Shown here in pieces: positions 54,181 to 64,000 of a DNA stretch of 64,000 bases (positions are counted from its first letter, which is position 1; each line of letters starts with the position of its first letter). Where the stretch lies: the NCBI RefSeq assembly GCF_000003815.2, contig NC_049992.1, positions 3,333,703 to 3,397,702 on the forward strand, given 5' to 3'. Source of the stretch: Branchiostoma floridae. Its lineage: Eukaryota; Chordata; Leptocardii; Amphioxiformes; Branchiostomatidae. The position numbers were made by a program, and so were the translations under genes. The notes beneath the pieces were generated by a model that searched no databases, was not told the DNA's origin, and saw only the letters and a program-made list of their open reading frames with translations.

Positions 54181-55067
54181 GATACACAGAATGTTGTCTC
54201 CTTCTCTTTCTTACTGGTAGATAGAAACAGGCACATGGATGCATATATGAAAGTCACCTTACTCTGCGACTGATACACTAGTAAATGTTACACTTGATAC
54301 TTTTAACAAATCCTCTGGACGAAAAAAAGATACATGTATGATGTACAAGCAGTAAAGCAAGCAGCTTATTTTGGCATATCAGTGACATGCATTACCTTAG
54401 CACAAAAACGATCAATTTCATATACATTGTACAATGTATGTATCATGTATTTCACAAAGTACAGTACTACTATAACCTGCACTCTGCTGCTTCCCACAAG
54501 GAGCGCACTTGGACTGCACTCCACAGCGTTTAAGCGACCTCTAGCGGTATTGAGCGGCGTTGCAGTATTTCAGGTGGAGGGTGGAACTGGACAGAGTAAG
54601 TCGATCATTATTTGGAGCCGATCCAAGTCGGTTGACTGGCTGTACGATGGTGTGAAACTGTTTTAGGTCTGACCACATCGAAGGCGTAGGTTTTGTATCA
54701 ATGAGGATAACGGTAAAAAGTTGGTTTGATTAAGAACAATCCAGTGCAAAGCAGCGAAACTATAAGTATAACTTGGGGAGGGGGGCGGTAACGTTAGATA
54801 ATTTTTGCGGTGCGGTGGGCATTATTATAGCCTCATGCAAGAATGATGTTTGAAACTTTTGCCAAGTAGACATTTTTTTTACATCTAATTGACTTGATAA
54901 TTGTGTGCACTGAAGCCACGCCCCCTCACTATTAAACACAACTTCACAGATCTCCAAGCAGATGTGATGAGGTTTCAACTTTATTATTGTATAATAATAA
55001 TCACCAGGTGTATTTTGCCAGCCAGTAACAGTGGAGATTATTCAACCACAGCTACATGCAAGCACGC

Positions 55068-55255
55068 AACACTGATTCACCTTTATCCGCAGGGTAACCT
55101 ATATCCATTATTTCTAACAAATTTAGAATTGTCAAACTGCAATATCTTCAAAGTGCCTGCAATTTGAAGTCACTGTCCATTGGCTTTATTTGCCCAAATA
55201 CCTTGTTTTTAAAGACAATGGATATAGGTTAGCCCACGGATAAAGGTGAACTAGT
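55068..55255. mobile_element. Inverted-repeat element upstream of NT5C3
   Basis: TTCACCTTTATCCGCAGGGT with ACCTATATCCATT at the left pairs with AATGGATATAGGT and ACGGATAAAGGTGAAC at the right. Arms are about 33 bp and the element is non-coding. Confidence 0.6.
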
Positions 55256-55382
55256 GCTCTAAGTCTAACCCTCACAAAGCGGTGAATTGGTCAGATGATG
55301 AACCTGATAGTGAATGAGTATGAGACCGTGCATTTGCACTTCAATGATGACATTTTGTCCATTGCAGGAGGCAATACACAAG

Positions 55383-57720
55383 ATGTGGACCAAACAGCTG
55401 TGCAGGAATGTTGTACTTTGTCACCTGAAGCGATGGACACGAACACACAGACATGTCAGGCCCTGGTCACCACTGTCTACTGTCAGGGCTGCAAGCTCGG
55501 CGCATGGCGCTGGGATTCTGGGCTCGCTACAAGTCACTCACGGGGACCACGTACATATCAGGGATGTAGGACATGTGGAACAGGTGTGTTTGTAACCTGA
55601 TTATATCTTGCTTATAGCAGCCCAACCAATCTGTAGTGGTCACATTGTGCACAGTGGGATAGTACCAATTTGAAATAGGAAGACTTGATTTTTTACAATG
55701 ATTTTTAGATGATGCTTGTAGAGATCTTCTCACTCACACTCACTCCGATGAGCTCGCTCAGAATGTCCACACATCTAGTTTCCTCCACCCCTCTTTGTCA
55801 TTTATCGCTGCGGGAAGTTGCTGCAGGTCCAAACCATATCCTGGAAAAATGAATTGTTCAATTTCCTATATTTCCTTTTTGTGTCAACAAAGACAAGACA
55901 GTTCAACATTAGTCTCTACCAGACTGACCACGCCCAAGAGTGACAAGTCATCAAAACTTGCCAGTTGAGTTTTGCTACCAGAGGAGTTGGCCGGAGGAGG
56001 AACATTAACCCCAGTGTTGACTGCCCCCTGGCCAAGTTCCCGATTTTTTTCGGAATTTTACTATCCCTGTACCTCTGTATATAGAGACATATCTAGAGAC
56101 TTGAGCAACTTGAAAAATGTCTACTTATGAAGGATTAAGTCTTCCTAACATCTGCTTGGAGATTAGAGACCAATCCAAATGTTTATTTATCTCAACAGGT
56201 GCTACGGAACATGGTGGCCGGGGGTAGGGAGAAACTGCAGGTGATCAGCGACTTTGACCACACGCTGAGCCGCTCCACGTACGATGGCGTCCGCTGCCCG
56301 ATGACCCATGACCTGGTGAAGGATTCCCGCTTCATCTCCGAGTCCGACCAGAAGAAAATGTGCAAGATCTGGCAGTACTACTATCCCAAGGTACAGGCTT
56401 TTAGTTAGGATTTTATTATAGGGAGTCCAAATTTATTGGTGAGTTGCGGTAAATGAATATTGTAGGGGGGTCCGGGGGCATCCACCTTCCATGGTGCAGA
56501 GTTTTTGATTTTTTTAAATCAAAATAGTGCATTCGAAGGTATCCTAAAAGGCAAAAATGCTGTTACAGAGGTCAAAGTAGAAGACTGTGACCACAGATGA
56601 CCTGGTAGCATCCCTGGTCAATCAGAATTTCATGCTTGCCAGAGGATTTTCTCCCCAGTTCCAGGGCGTCCAGAGCGTCAAATTTCTTGTTATTCTAAGA
56701 AGAGCATATCATCTGGCCGCGTTGATGCATGCCTGGCTAAAAGCCTGCTCCTATCTTGTGTTTTGTAGTCATGTCATTGAAGTAGTTGTCTCTTTTTCAC
56801 TGTCATTCGACACAAAAGTTTCTCACCTCAAATTTTCAGTCTCACCTGGAATTTTCAGTCGCATAACCTGAAAAACGGATTTTATCATTTTACCAACACA
56901 GATGTTTGTTGTCATCTACAATGGATGTGTTTGAGTAATAATAAACAAAGCAGTAGTTTGTTCGGCTAGACAACATGAAAGTAGACATTATGTATTTGTT
57001 TGTAAATGTCATGTTAAATGTCTAGTTTAGTTTGCAATTCAGTCTCTGAACTGCCATGACCCTTTAAAGCCAATAGACTATCTTATCTTATTTTCATCTC
57101 AGGAGATCTCTACCACCCTGCCTCTGCAAGAGAAAATCCCGCTCATGGTCGAGTTCTGGAACAAAATCCACGACATCTTCATCGCGTCCGATCTCACCCG
57201 ACAAGCGGTCCGCACGATCGTGCAGGAAAGCGACACCAGATTTCGCGACGCCTGCGACGTTTTCGTGAACGTGTTGCGCAAAAACGACATCCCTTTGCTC
57301 GTGTTTTCCGCTGGTGTTGGCGACGTCATACACGAGATGTTCGAAAAACACGGCCTGACGATCCCCAACTGTCACGTCGTCTCCAACTTCCTGACCTTCA
57401 ATGATGCAGGAAAGGTCGTCGGTTTCCGTGACCCCCTGATCCACATTTGCAACAAGAACAGGAGCGTTCTTCCAGACCACACCTACTCCTTAAAGCAACA
57501 GGAACGGACTAACGTGATCCTTCTGGGAGATTCCTTGAACGATCTACAAATGGCCGACGGAGTTCCCAACATGGACCGGATCCTCACCATCGGATTCCTG
57601 AGTAGACATGTAGAGAGACTGCAAGATTTCACTGAAGCTTTTGACATAGTTTTGGTGCAAGACGAAACCATGCATGTTGCAAATGCAATCCTGGGGAAGA
57701 TTGTGGGCTCAGATGGGTAG
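55383..57720 (+). CDS. NT5C3: NT5C3, cytosolic 5'-nucleotidase III (HAD family), 3 coding exons
   Basis: Dephosphorylates nucleoside 5'-monophosphates, mainly pyrimidine or 7-methyl-GMP in known members. Exons are 55383-55583 (within an exon starting at the acceptor at 55368), 56199-56390 and 57103-57720, all phase 0, for 336 residues. HAD motifs: ISDFDHTLS (motif I, nucleophile and acid/base Asp), VFSAGVGDV (motif II), and LLGDSLNDLQMADG (motif IV). The family signature before motif I, HVHIRDVGHVEQVLRNM, spans the first splice junction and confirms the frame. The first 50 or so residues (MWTKQLCRNVVLCHLKRW onwards) are rich in Arg and His with no acidic residue and could be a mitochondrial presequence or an unrelated extension. 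A noncoding first exon may end near 54595 (ACAGA/GTAAGT). Confidence 0.92.
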
Positions 57721-57816
57721 AGAAATGATAATTCTTGTAGTACGTCAGAAGTTGCACTACTCTTGGATTCGTACATTGTGAATTTTAACACATATTTTAA
57801 ACCATGTGTATGGCAT

Positions 57817-57960
57817 GTCCCTGTAGCTCAACTGGTAGTAGTCTGCCAGTTGAACTCTTGGTTCTAATTAATTGGTAACTGGGAAACCCATCTGGGTTGG
57901 GGATACATCTGTCTGTTGGAAGGGATGTAAAATGTGGTTCCTGTGTTTTAGCAGGCATCT
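57817..57960 (+). mobile_element. tRNA-derived SINE-like segment
   Basis: GTCCCTGTAGCTCAACTGGT resembles a tRNA 5' half with A box TAGCTCAACTGG, followed by a B-box-like GGTTCTAATT at about 57860 and GGGTTGGGG plus GGAAGGGATGTAAAAT. The 3' half does not fold as a tRNA. The transposon at 57981 starts just after it. Confidence 0.45.
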
Positions 57961-57980
57961 CAAGCATGTCATTGTCTAGC

Positions 57981-58365
57981 CATCCTCCTACGCACGGTCC
58001 CAACGGCTAGCTGACTGCTCAGCCTATTGGGCCCTGCTATCCCAGGCCCTACCCCCAGGTATTGGGCTTTTTGTTGTCGAAAGCTGTCTCGCAAAGGCCG
58101 CTGGGAAGCTATCAGCCAATCATGTTACGTCTTACATAGCACCATCCTCCTACGCCCGATTCCCAACGGCTGACTGCCCATATAAGGGTAAGCTCATTAA
58201 TATCCCAACGGCTGACTGCCCATATAAGGGTAAGCTCCTCAATCTTTCTAACGCAGGGCGTCGATTTTGTGGCGACAATCATAATACCTGGGGGTAGGGC
58301 CTGGGATAGCAGGGCCCAATAGGCTGAGCAGTCAGCTAGCCGTTGGGACCGTGCGTAGGAGGATG
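57981..58365. mobile_element. 385-bp DNA transposon with about 80-bp terminal inverted repeats
   Basis: The ends CATCCTCCTACGCACGGTCC and, inverted, GGACCGTGCGTAGGAGGATG continue as nearly perfect arms of about 80 bp. The 8-bp duplication TGTCTAGC flanks it (57973-57980 and 58366-58373). Inside, CCCAACGGCTGACTGCCCAT followed by ATAAGGGTAAGCTC is repeated in tandem. The arms look freshly duplicated, suggesting recent activity. Confidence 0.8.
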
Positions 58366-59410
58366 TGTCTAGCAACTCCTCCCTGTAAAGGCATACCCTG
58401 CTACAGAACCAACAAAGAAGCTTGTTGCCCTGTGATTCATGTGCATACATGTCCTATTAGGTCTAATCCAAAAGCCAATTCCATCGACGATTGATCTATT
58501 TTGTGATTATAGTCGGGAAGATTTTATATTAGAGACAGGACCCGGTGCAATATCGAGTTGATTAATTGTAACTTTGAAGTCTACTTCTCATTACGACCAA
58601 ACTTATTATAATATAGTCGAAGTGACTGTCCTACATTTTGTATCATATTTAGTCCACACGAAAGACAACTTGTCACACAGCTGTCAATATTTAGAAGTTT
58701 TTAATGTCCACAGGGAACAATAAGTAAAATGGCAAATATAATACATTGCATAAAAATTTACAGGGATGTTTTAAAGATTTTAAGAAACTACGTTTTCTTT
58801 ATAGAAATACACAATAGTACAATAGTCGCTAGTTATGTGTTTTTTCTTCCCAGACCACAAATAGTTATGTTTTTCTTGATTCTAATTTTCACACATTCCA
58901 CGACTAGGAAGTTTTCAACACTGGTCAGTTGAAATCTGGAAAATCATTTATGGAATTTTTACAGATGTACATTACCAGTAAGCTTTATATTTTTGCTTGA
59001 AACACCAGCTCTAGTGCTTCTTTTTTGTTGTATACACTTAGAAAGAAATGGACTTCAAATTTCTGTAGACATTTTAAAAATTTCCTTCCAAATTTCCAGC
59101 AACCAGTGTCGTTCACTCCATCCACATTGCCAGTGGGCACATATTGCATGATACTTGATATGTTCTCTCCTTACAGACTACAAGGTCAAAAATCCCAAGG
59201 TCGTATGCTAGACGGTTCAAGTCTTTTGTCATCTTGCAATTCCTCGCTAGCCGCAATCTGCGGCATTTACCAAACCCTATTTATTATACCCAAAACAAAA
59301 TCATGTTGACCATATTTCGAAAGCACATGAAATGCAGCCATACATACTGTGTTCGACTTAAATTTCATAACTGTTGCAGAATTCATCAGTTAGTAAGACT
59401 GAGTTAATTA

Positions 59411-59600
59411 ATCTCCAAGCAGATCCTACGGTAGCATAAGATACAGTTGTAGTATCAAAAGCTGCCAGAGGAGTGAAGCCGGCCTAGGAGTGTGTATGCT
59501 ACTGGTGCCCGTGTGACTCCATTTTGCCAGCTATACTCCTTGGCCAGCTTTGATGCTATCTTATATGTATGGAACTGTAGTATCTGCATGAAGATTATGT
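59411..59600. mobile_element. Inverted-repeat element, second copy of CTCCAAGCAGATC family
   Basis: CTCCAAGCAGATCCTACGGT at the left, with TAGTATCAAAAGCTG inside, is mirrored by CAGCTTTGATGCTATCTTAT and a degenerate GTATCTGCATGAAGAT. The middle segment GCCAGCTATACTCCTTGGCC is shared with 43955-44095. Confidence 0.6.
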
Positions 59601-60555
59601 GTTCATCTTGCACCTGCAAATAAACACTTAGTAACCTCACGTTGTGGTCCACCTACTGTTCTAGTTAATGATTGGTCCCTTGAAGACGGGGGCAAACCGC
59701 CGATGAGAGGTGTGGGTTTACAGGATTTCATGAAGCACCTATAGTATAACACGTTTCCACAGGAGCGTTCCATCCTACAGTAAACCTGTCTGGATATACA
59801 GTGTGACCTAAACCAACAACAAGTAAAGCAGTTAACAATTCAACGCCGGTCACTCCAGATTTGGGAAGAGACTTTTCAACAATGTTTCAGCACGTACAGT
59901 AAACCTATTGTGATGATCAAAAGAGTTAAGTCTCCCTCTACATTCTAGTGCCTTCTTTTCTGGCAAAAGATACATGTATCTCATTACAGATAAATGAGTC
60001 TTTATGCTTTTTTCTGGTGCCTTCCCAAATTCAAAGTGACCTCATTGACTTGGACAGATGATAGGGGTGAACAGTGGTTGCCTTGGCTGCAGTTTCCAAG
60101 GTTACGGTTGCCTACTAGGTTACTGTAGCCTAGGTTGCAGGTTCCTAGGTTACACTTTTACAGCACATGCAATGTAAATACATTGTATTGTTGATGGTTA
60201 TATGTCCTGATAGTGTTATTATGACTCTTAATGCAGAACCTCATATAATAATCACTGTACAATTTCAACTACAGTAGTGGCATGGACAGATTGTACGTCT
60301 CTCTAAACACACAATATAAAAATTTCTTCGGAAAAAAAACTACCGTACACAAACATCAACACAGCATTTATCTTACAGACCTTCATCACTCTACAGGCAT
60401 CACTATAAGGTTACAAACACACAGTGTCTGTTATATGGGAATTGTCACCTGGAATTTGAGAAGTGGTCTAATTTTCAGGAAAAAAAATCCCTTACTTCAA
60501 CTTCTTACGGAATGTATGTATAAACTTTCACGATATTTGAGTTGGCTTCCAACTA

Positions 60556-60732
60556 CAGTCAAACCTGTATTAGGGGCCACCTCTACAGGGGGCCACCTGT
60601 CCATAGTGGCCACTTTTTGTCGGTCCCTTGGGTATTTTATCTACAAGTTGCCACCTCTATACAGAGGCCACCTGTCTATAGTGGCCAAATTTGTCCGGTC
60701 CCTTGAGTGGCCGCTATAGACAGGTTTGACTG
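60556..60732. mobile_element. TA-flanked mariner-like MITE
   Basis: The terminal repeats CAGTCAAACCTGT and ACAGGTTTGACTG are flanked by TA on both sides (60554-60555, 60733-60734), as expected for Tc1/mariner. Internal GGCCACCT and GGCCACTATAG-type motifs occur in both orientations. A fragment with CCACCTGTCTATAGTGGCC lies at about 26405. Confidence 0.7.
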
Positions 60733-62219
60733 TATATTAGACTTGAATTTTGTAGCATCTGTGATACTTTTTAGAGATATTTGGAATTATTTGATAGTTT
60801 GAATTTCTGGTATCTTTACAAATTCGCAGTGACAGCGCGTGCTAAAGTTGTGGGAGAGTAGGTAGAGAGGACGGTGATCACAGGTTGCTTATGTCAGGAT
60901 TACAAAGGGTCACTTCACAGAAGACAGACTAACATGTACATGTAGGAGCGACCGCCGTGTTTCCAACGGGACAGGTACAGGAAATATGGCTGTTACACAA
61001 AGGTATAGACATTATATATTATTCTTGTGTTGATAGAAGAGACCATGCCCTTATAATAATTTATAAAAACTGTCAAATGTAGATAATTGTTTACCAAACA
61101 CAAGAACATCAACCAACCAAACTGCCTGTTCAAGCTTTTACAAGGAAGATGCCCCAAAGATACATTTTTTTCCAAGAGAAAAATTTCAGATTTTGATTTC
61201 AGAATTACAAATTCAATGCTTCATTTCTATCCAACAGAAGCCAAAGATTTCACAATATAACATGTTACCAGTGATGCAACCACTTATAGTGTTGGTCCTT
61301 TCATCTTTCAGTTCCTCCAGTGACAGCAATATTTTTCTGAAGATTGTTGGAAACACAGAAGTCCCTCAAACCAAATGAACACCATACATTGGACAAGAGT
61401 TCATGTGGGACCTACATGTGTGTGTGTGTGTACAAATGTATGCATCGCTCACAGACATGGAGAAGTATGGGGTATTGTAATGTTGTGATCACTTTAAACA
61501 GACGGCTACATGACACACCAGTACACTGTAGGCCTGACGGGTATCTTATGTACAATATTGTCCACATCTCTCCACATCTCCCGTATGTTCATCAGAGTAG
61601 CAGAAAGGATAGTAAGAATTTTTTAAGACATAAAAACAGAACACCTGATATTTACAGGTATATATTAAGTACTCCGTAAAAAGTGCTCCTCTAAATCTTG
61701 ACCATTCCACTTAGCTGGACATTCTAAAATCACTTGGATTGGATTTCAATTATGCTGTTACAGTACTAACTTTGCACTTACATGTATGTTCATCAACTGT
61801 AACTCTGACTACCGGTAGATTTTTGCAGGTAAAAGAGTCTTAATGTCCTTCCAAGACATTTCATCTAATTTAAGACCATTTTGTATGCCAGGACTTTGTC
61901 TCTAACTGATTTCCTAAGTTCTTGTAAGAAAGCATAGTTCATTTGTTACTGAAGCAGAAATAGTGGTTTTCCTATAGTATATTGCACGTCCTCCACAGGC
62001 CACAGAAATACAATTGCGCGATTCTTCAAATCACTTTCCAGAGTGGCCTCCAAATTTCCTGATTGTCTCTTTCATTCTCGAAGTGCTACGGTACCATCTT
62101 TTCCTATAAGATATCAGTAAGTATGCCTTGCCTGCTAACATTGCTCAGTTGGGGTCTCCTTATTAATTGATAAGGATGTGTAGATTAAGTTGCATTAAGA
62201 TGGACTTAAGTATATGGAT

Positions 62220-62571
62220 CAGGGCTCTAGCCAGCTCGAAATTTTTTTTCCGTCAGCCAATTCCCATTGTCGCGAAAATCGCGAAAATACTCTTCCATGA
62301 GTTAGAAAGACTGAACTGAGACCTTGAAAAACTGGTTTTTAATGAGATTATTGTATGCGAAAGGGCGCCGACACACTTCGTCAACAATAATAACAATAGC
62401 AAAACAAACAGTGTGTGGCTTTTACGGCCGTGGACGGCGTCCCTAAGCCGCCTGTAGCTTCCACCAAGGATTTTTGTCCGTCAAGGTTGACGGATTGGTT
62501 TTAAAATTTTTCCGTCACATGCAGCAAATTTCCGTCAATTGACGGAAAAATGGATGCTGGCTAGAGCCCTG
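62220..62571. mobile_element. hAT MITE with intact 8-bp target duplication
   Basis: The ends CAGGGCTCTAGCCAGC and GCTGGCTAGAGCCCTG are flanked by the identical 8-mer ATATGGAT at 62212-62219 and 62572-62579. CCGTCA and TGACGG motifs recur inside. It is related in its ends to the element at 44657-44882. Confidence 0.85.
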
Positions 62572-62579
62572 ATATGGAT

Positions 62580-63444
62580 ACTCCTTTAGTTGATCAGGTT
62601 GACTGATGAAGATGACTACCTAACTGGTCTCTATCATAACTACCCAGCATACCTAACCAGCTGTATGACTACCCACTTCGAGACCCAGCCAATCTACCAT
62701 GCTCAACTACCACGTACCTTGAAGTACCCAGCACAACTACCTTCCTAGCTACCTGCCGCACCTGAACAGCCTCTACCTTTAGTTTGAGAACTTTCCTGCA
62801 CTGAAGAAAGTAGCATTTGACGAGATGATATTCCCTACAAGCCTTCAAATCTAATTTTGAGATTGGAGAAGGTAGGATAGAATAAAGGTCTTGAGCTGAG
62901 AAAAATAAAAAAAGACCACATGTAGAGAGGAGAAAAATGAGTTGATAAACATACCAGAGATTAACCATTAGCCAGCTAAGGGTGCAGCCTTGTACCAGGC
63001 AGGCACTGGTGCACTGGGGGGTTAGCATGCCAAGGGTTAATGGAGAGATGTTGATAAAAACCTCACACTAATGAGAAACTCAACTTTGATCAGACTCACG
63101 CAGAAATCTGGCTTTACCAAATTTTGGTTGGCCACTAAAGCCTTCTTTAGACTTCAATAATGAGTCAAAGGATCCTTTCAAATTTTCTATCATTCTAGCC
63201 TTCATCAGGAAAAATGACCGAATAAAAAAGTAAAAAATGTCTTTAGGCATGTGACTCAGTAATGCATTAATGCTACCTTTTCAAAGCCTTCATCTGGGTA
63301 GAATGACCATTATTATAAGAAATTTCAAAGTCACATGACCTAAGACATGTTTGTCCAGTATTGGAAGAAAGGTGAGCCGATATCCTTTTGTGTTGAGTTT
63401 CTCATTATGTTTTTTTTTACTCACGCACAGATACTAAAAACCTT
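62580..63444. other. Probable 3' UTR or intergenic sequence of the right-edge gene
   Basis: No exon is recognised. The repeated words CTACC and CTAGCT at 62620-62780 look like low-complexity sequence. It lies directly 3' of the minus-strand stop codon at 63445, so part is probably that gene's 3' UTR. Confidence 0.35.
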
Positions 63445-63670
63445 TTAGACTAGCGAGTCCCAATTAAAATCGTCCTCTATATCGTCGTTAGTGAACTGTG
63501 AGGCCGCGGACTCCACTGGGATGGGGTGCTGCGGCCGCGGGTGCGCCCGCGGGCTGACGCTGTGGTGCGACCCGAGGGACGACGTGCTCCCGCTGGCATT
63601 CATCACGCTCAGGTGGTTCCCGGAGAGGTGCATGGAACCCGTCATGGACGTCCGGGTGCCAAGGCTGCCA
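63445..63670 (-). CDS. Last coding exon of an unrecognised gene (partial)
   Basis: An exon with the acceptor CTCCAG/TGGCAGCC encodes about 75 C-terminal residues: a Ser, His and Gly-rich stretch (SGNHLSVMNASGSTSSLGSH), a Pro/His-rich piece (PRAHPRPQHPIP) and the acidic end DDIEDDFNWDSLV. The first base completes a codon from an upstream exon outside the window. The final SLV fits a class I PDZ-binding tail. Base composition is GC-rich, unlike the surroundings, which supports real coding. I do not recognise the family. Confidence 0.6.
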
Positions 63671-64000
63671 CTGGAGATAGTCGAGATAGAAGAACTAAAT
63701 GCAATGTATAATGGACAGTAGATAACTCTGTTTTAGGATAAGTGCATGGAACCCGTCATGGACGTCCGGGTGCCAAGGCTGCCACTGGACACAGATAGGA
63801 TAGAACAAATGAATATAGACAGTAGAAAACTCTTAGGTAGCTTCAGCATGGAGCTGGCCATTGCAGTCTGGGTGCCGAGGCTGCCACTGGATACCGGTAG
63901 GATAGAACAAATTTCAAATATCATGGACAGTAGGTTGTTTCAGGACAAGTACATGAAGATGGTATGTCCAGGTGCCAAGGCTGCCACTGGAAGAACATCA
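63655..64000 (-). repeat. 100-114-bp tandem repeat of the exon's acceptor region, four copies
   Basis: GGCTGCCACTGG (minus strand CCAG/TGGCAGCC) recurs at about 63663, 63777, 63879 and 63979, each followed on the minus strand by codons for GSLGT. The upper copies lack a clear splice donor, and one runs into TAA. The repeat continues beyond the window. Confidence 0.7.

Larger units (their letters stand above)
58374..62219. other. Intergenic right of NT5C3, no gene recognised
   Basis: AT-rich, with no exon I can support on either strand. It holds two inverted-repeat elements listed separately (59411-59600 and 60556-60732), a tandem GGTTAC/GGTTGC-rich patch at about 60080-60150, and a short (GT)n run near 61418-61430. 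Confidence 0.45.

Noticed and set aside
55295-55600. Alternative frame with HFNDDILSIAGGNTQDVDQ as a separate gene
   Set aside because: The frame ending HVHIRDVGHVEQ joins the next NT5C3 exon and matches the family; the other frame has no partner.
54951-56160. A 1.2-kb transposon bounded by inverted CTCCAAGCAGATG motifs
   Set aside because: The interval contains a genuine NT5C3 coding exon, so the two motifs are more likely ends of separate small elements.
57094-57480. Long open frames on the minus strand opposite the last NT5C3 exon
   Set aside because: They are antisense shadows; the plus strand carries clear HAD motifs and family similarity throughout.
57817-57890. Possible functional tRNA gene
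   Set aside because: Only the 5' half and a degenerate B box match; no acceptor stem partner or full cloverleaf can be drawn, so a SINE relic is more likely.

Overview
The window looks like nuclear DNA of an invertebrate chordate, most likely an amphioxus (Branchiostoma). The evidence is GT/AG-spliced metazoan housekeeping genes (CDC42, ICMT, NT5C3), long AT-rich intergenic stretches, many short inverted-repeat transposons with target-site duplications, and a lineage-expanded family of very large TPR proteins. The species call is inference; the genes are read directly.

Left two thirds (about 0.5-40.3 kb, all on the minus strand): five tandem paralogues, here NTPR1 to NTPR5 from left to right. 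Each has a first coding exon of about 230 codons with two helical repeats, a short variable linker exon, in two genes a further 48-51 nt exon, a 107 nt exon with one TPR, and one giant last exon of 3.0-4.1 kb. The giant exon encodes a GlnD/DUF294-like nucleotidyltransferase core (GLGSQATG, then YSDLEF, then FAFD) followed by 10-18 TPRs of the 42-residue kinesin-light-chain type. Upstream of every copy there is at least one kappaB-type site. In NTPR1 and NTPR2 this is an exact 24-bp tandem array of three kappaB sites interleaved with CRE/ATF sites (TGACGTCA), just upstream of a spliced noncoding leader. Together they read as a locus of inducible nucleotidyltransferase-TPR proteins, plausibly innate immune or stress responders. 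That role is inferred; no substrate can be read from the sequence.

Right third: CDC42 (minus strand, five coding exons, 191 aa) and ICMT (plus strand, four coding exons, 280 aa) lie head to head across a short CCAAT-rich region. This is notable because ICMT methylates prenylated CAAX proteins such as CDC42. ICMT intron 3 begins with a 37-bp minisatellite made of copies of the end of exon 3 plus its splice donor. NT5C3 (plus strand, three coding exons, 336 aa) follows. The right edge holds the last coding exon of an unrecognised minus-strand gene whose splice-acceptor region is repeated four times.

Between genes lie several families of short inverted-repeat elements (8-bp and 9-bp target duplications, and TA-flanked), a 163-bp tandem repeat, a tRNA-derived SINE-like segment and simple repeats. 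Splice coordinates come from reading consensus sites and checking phase by hand; no transcript evidence was available.
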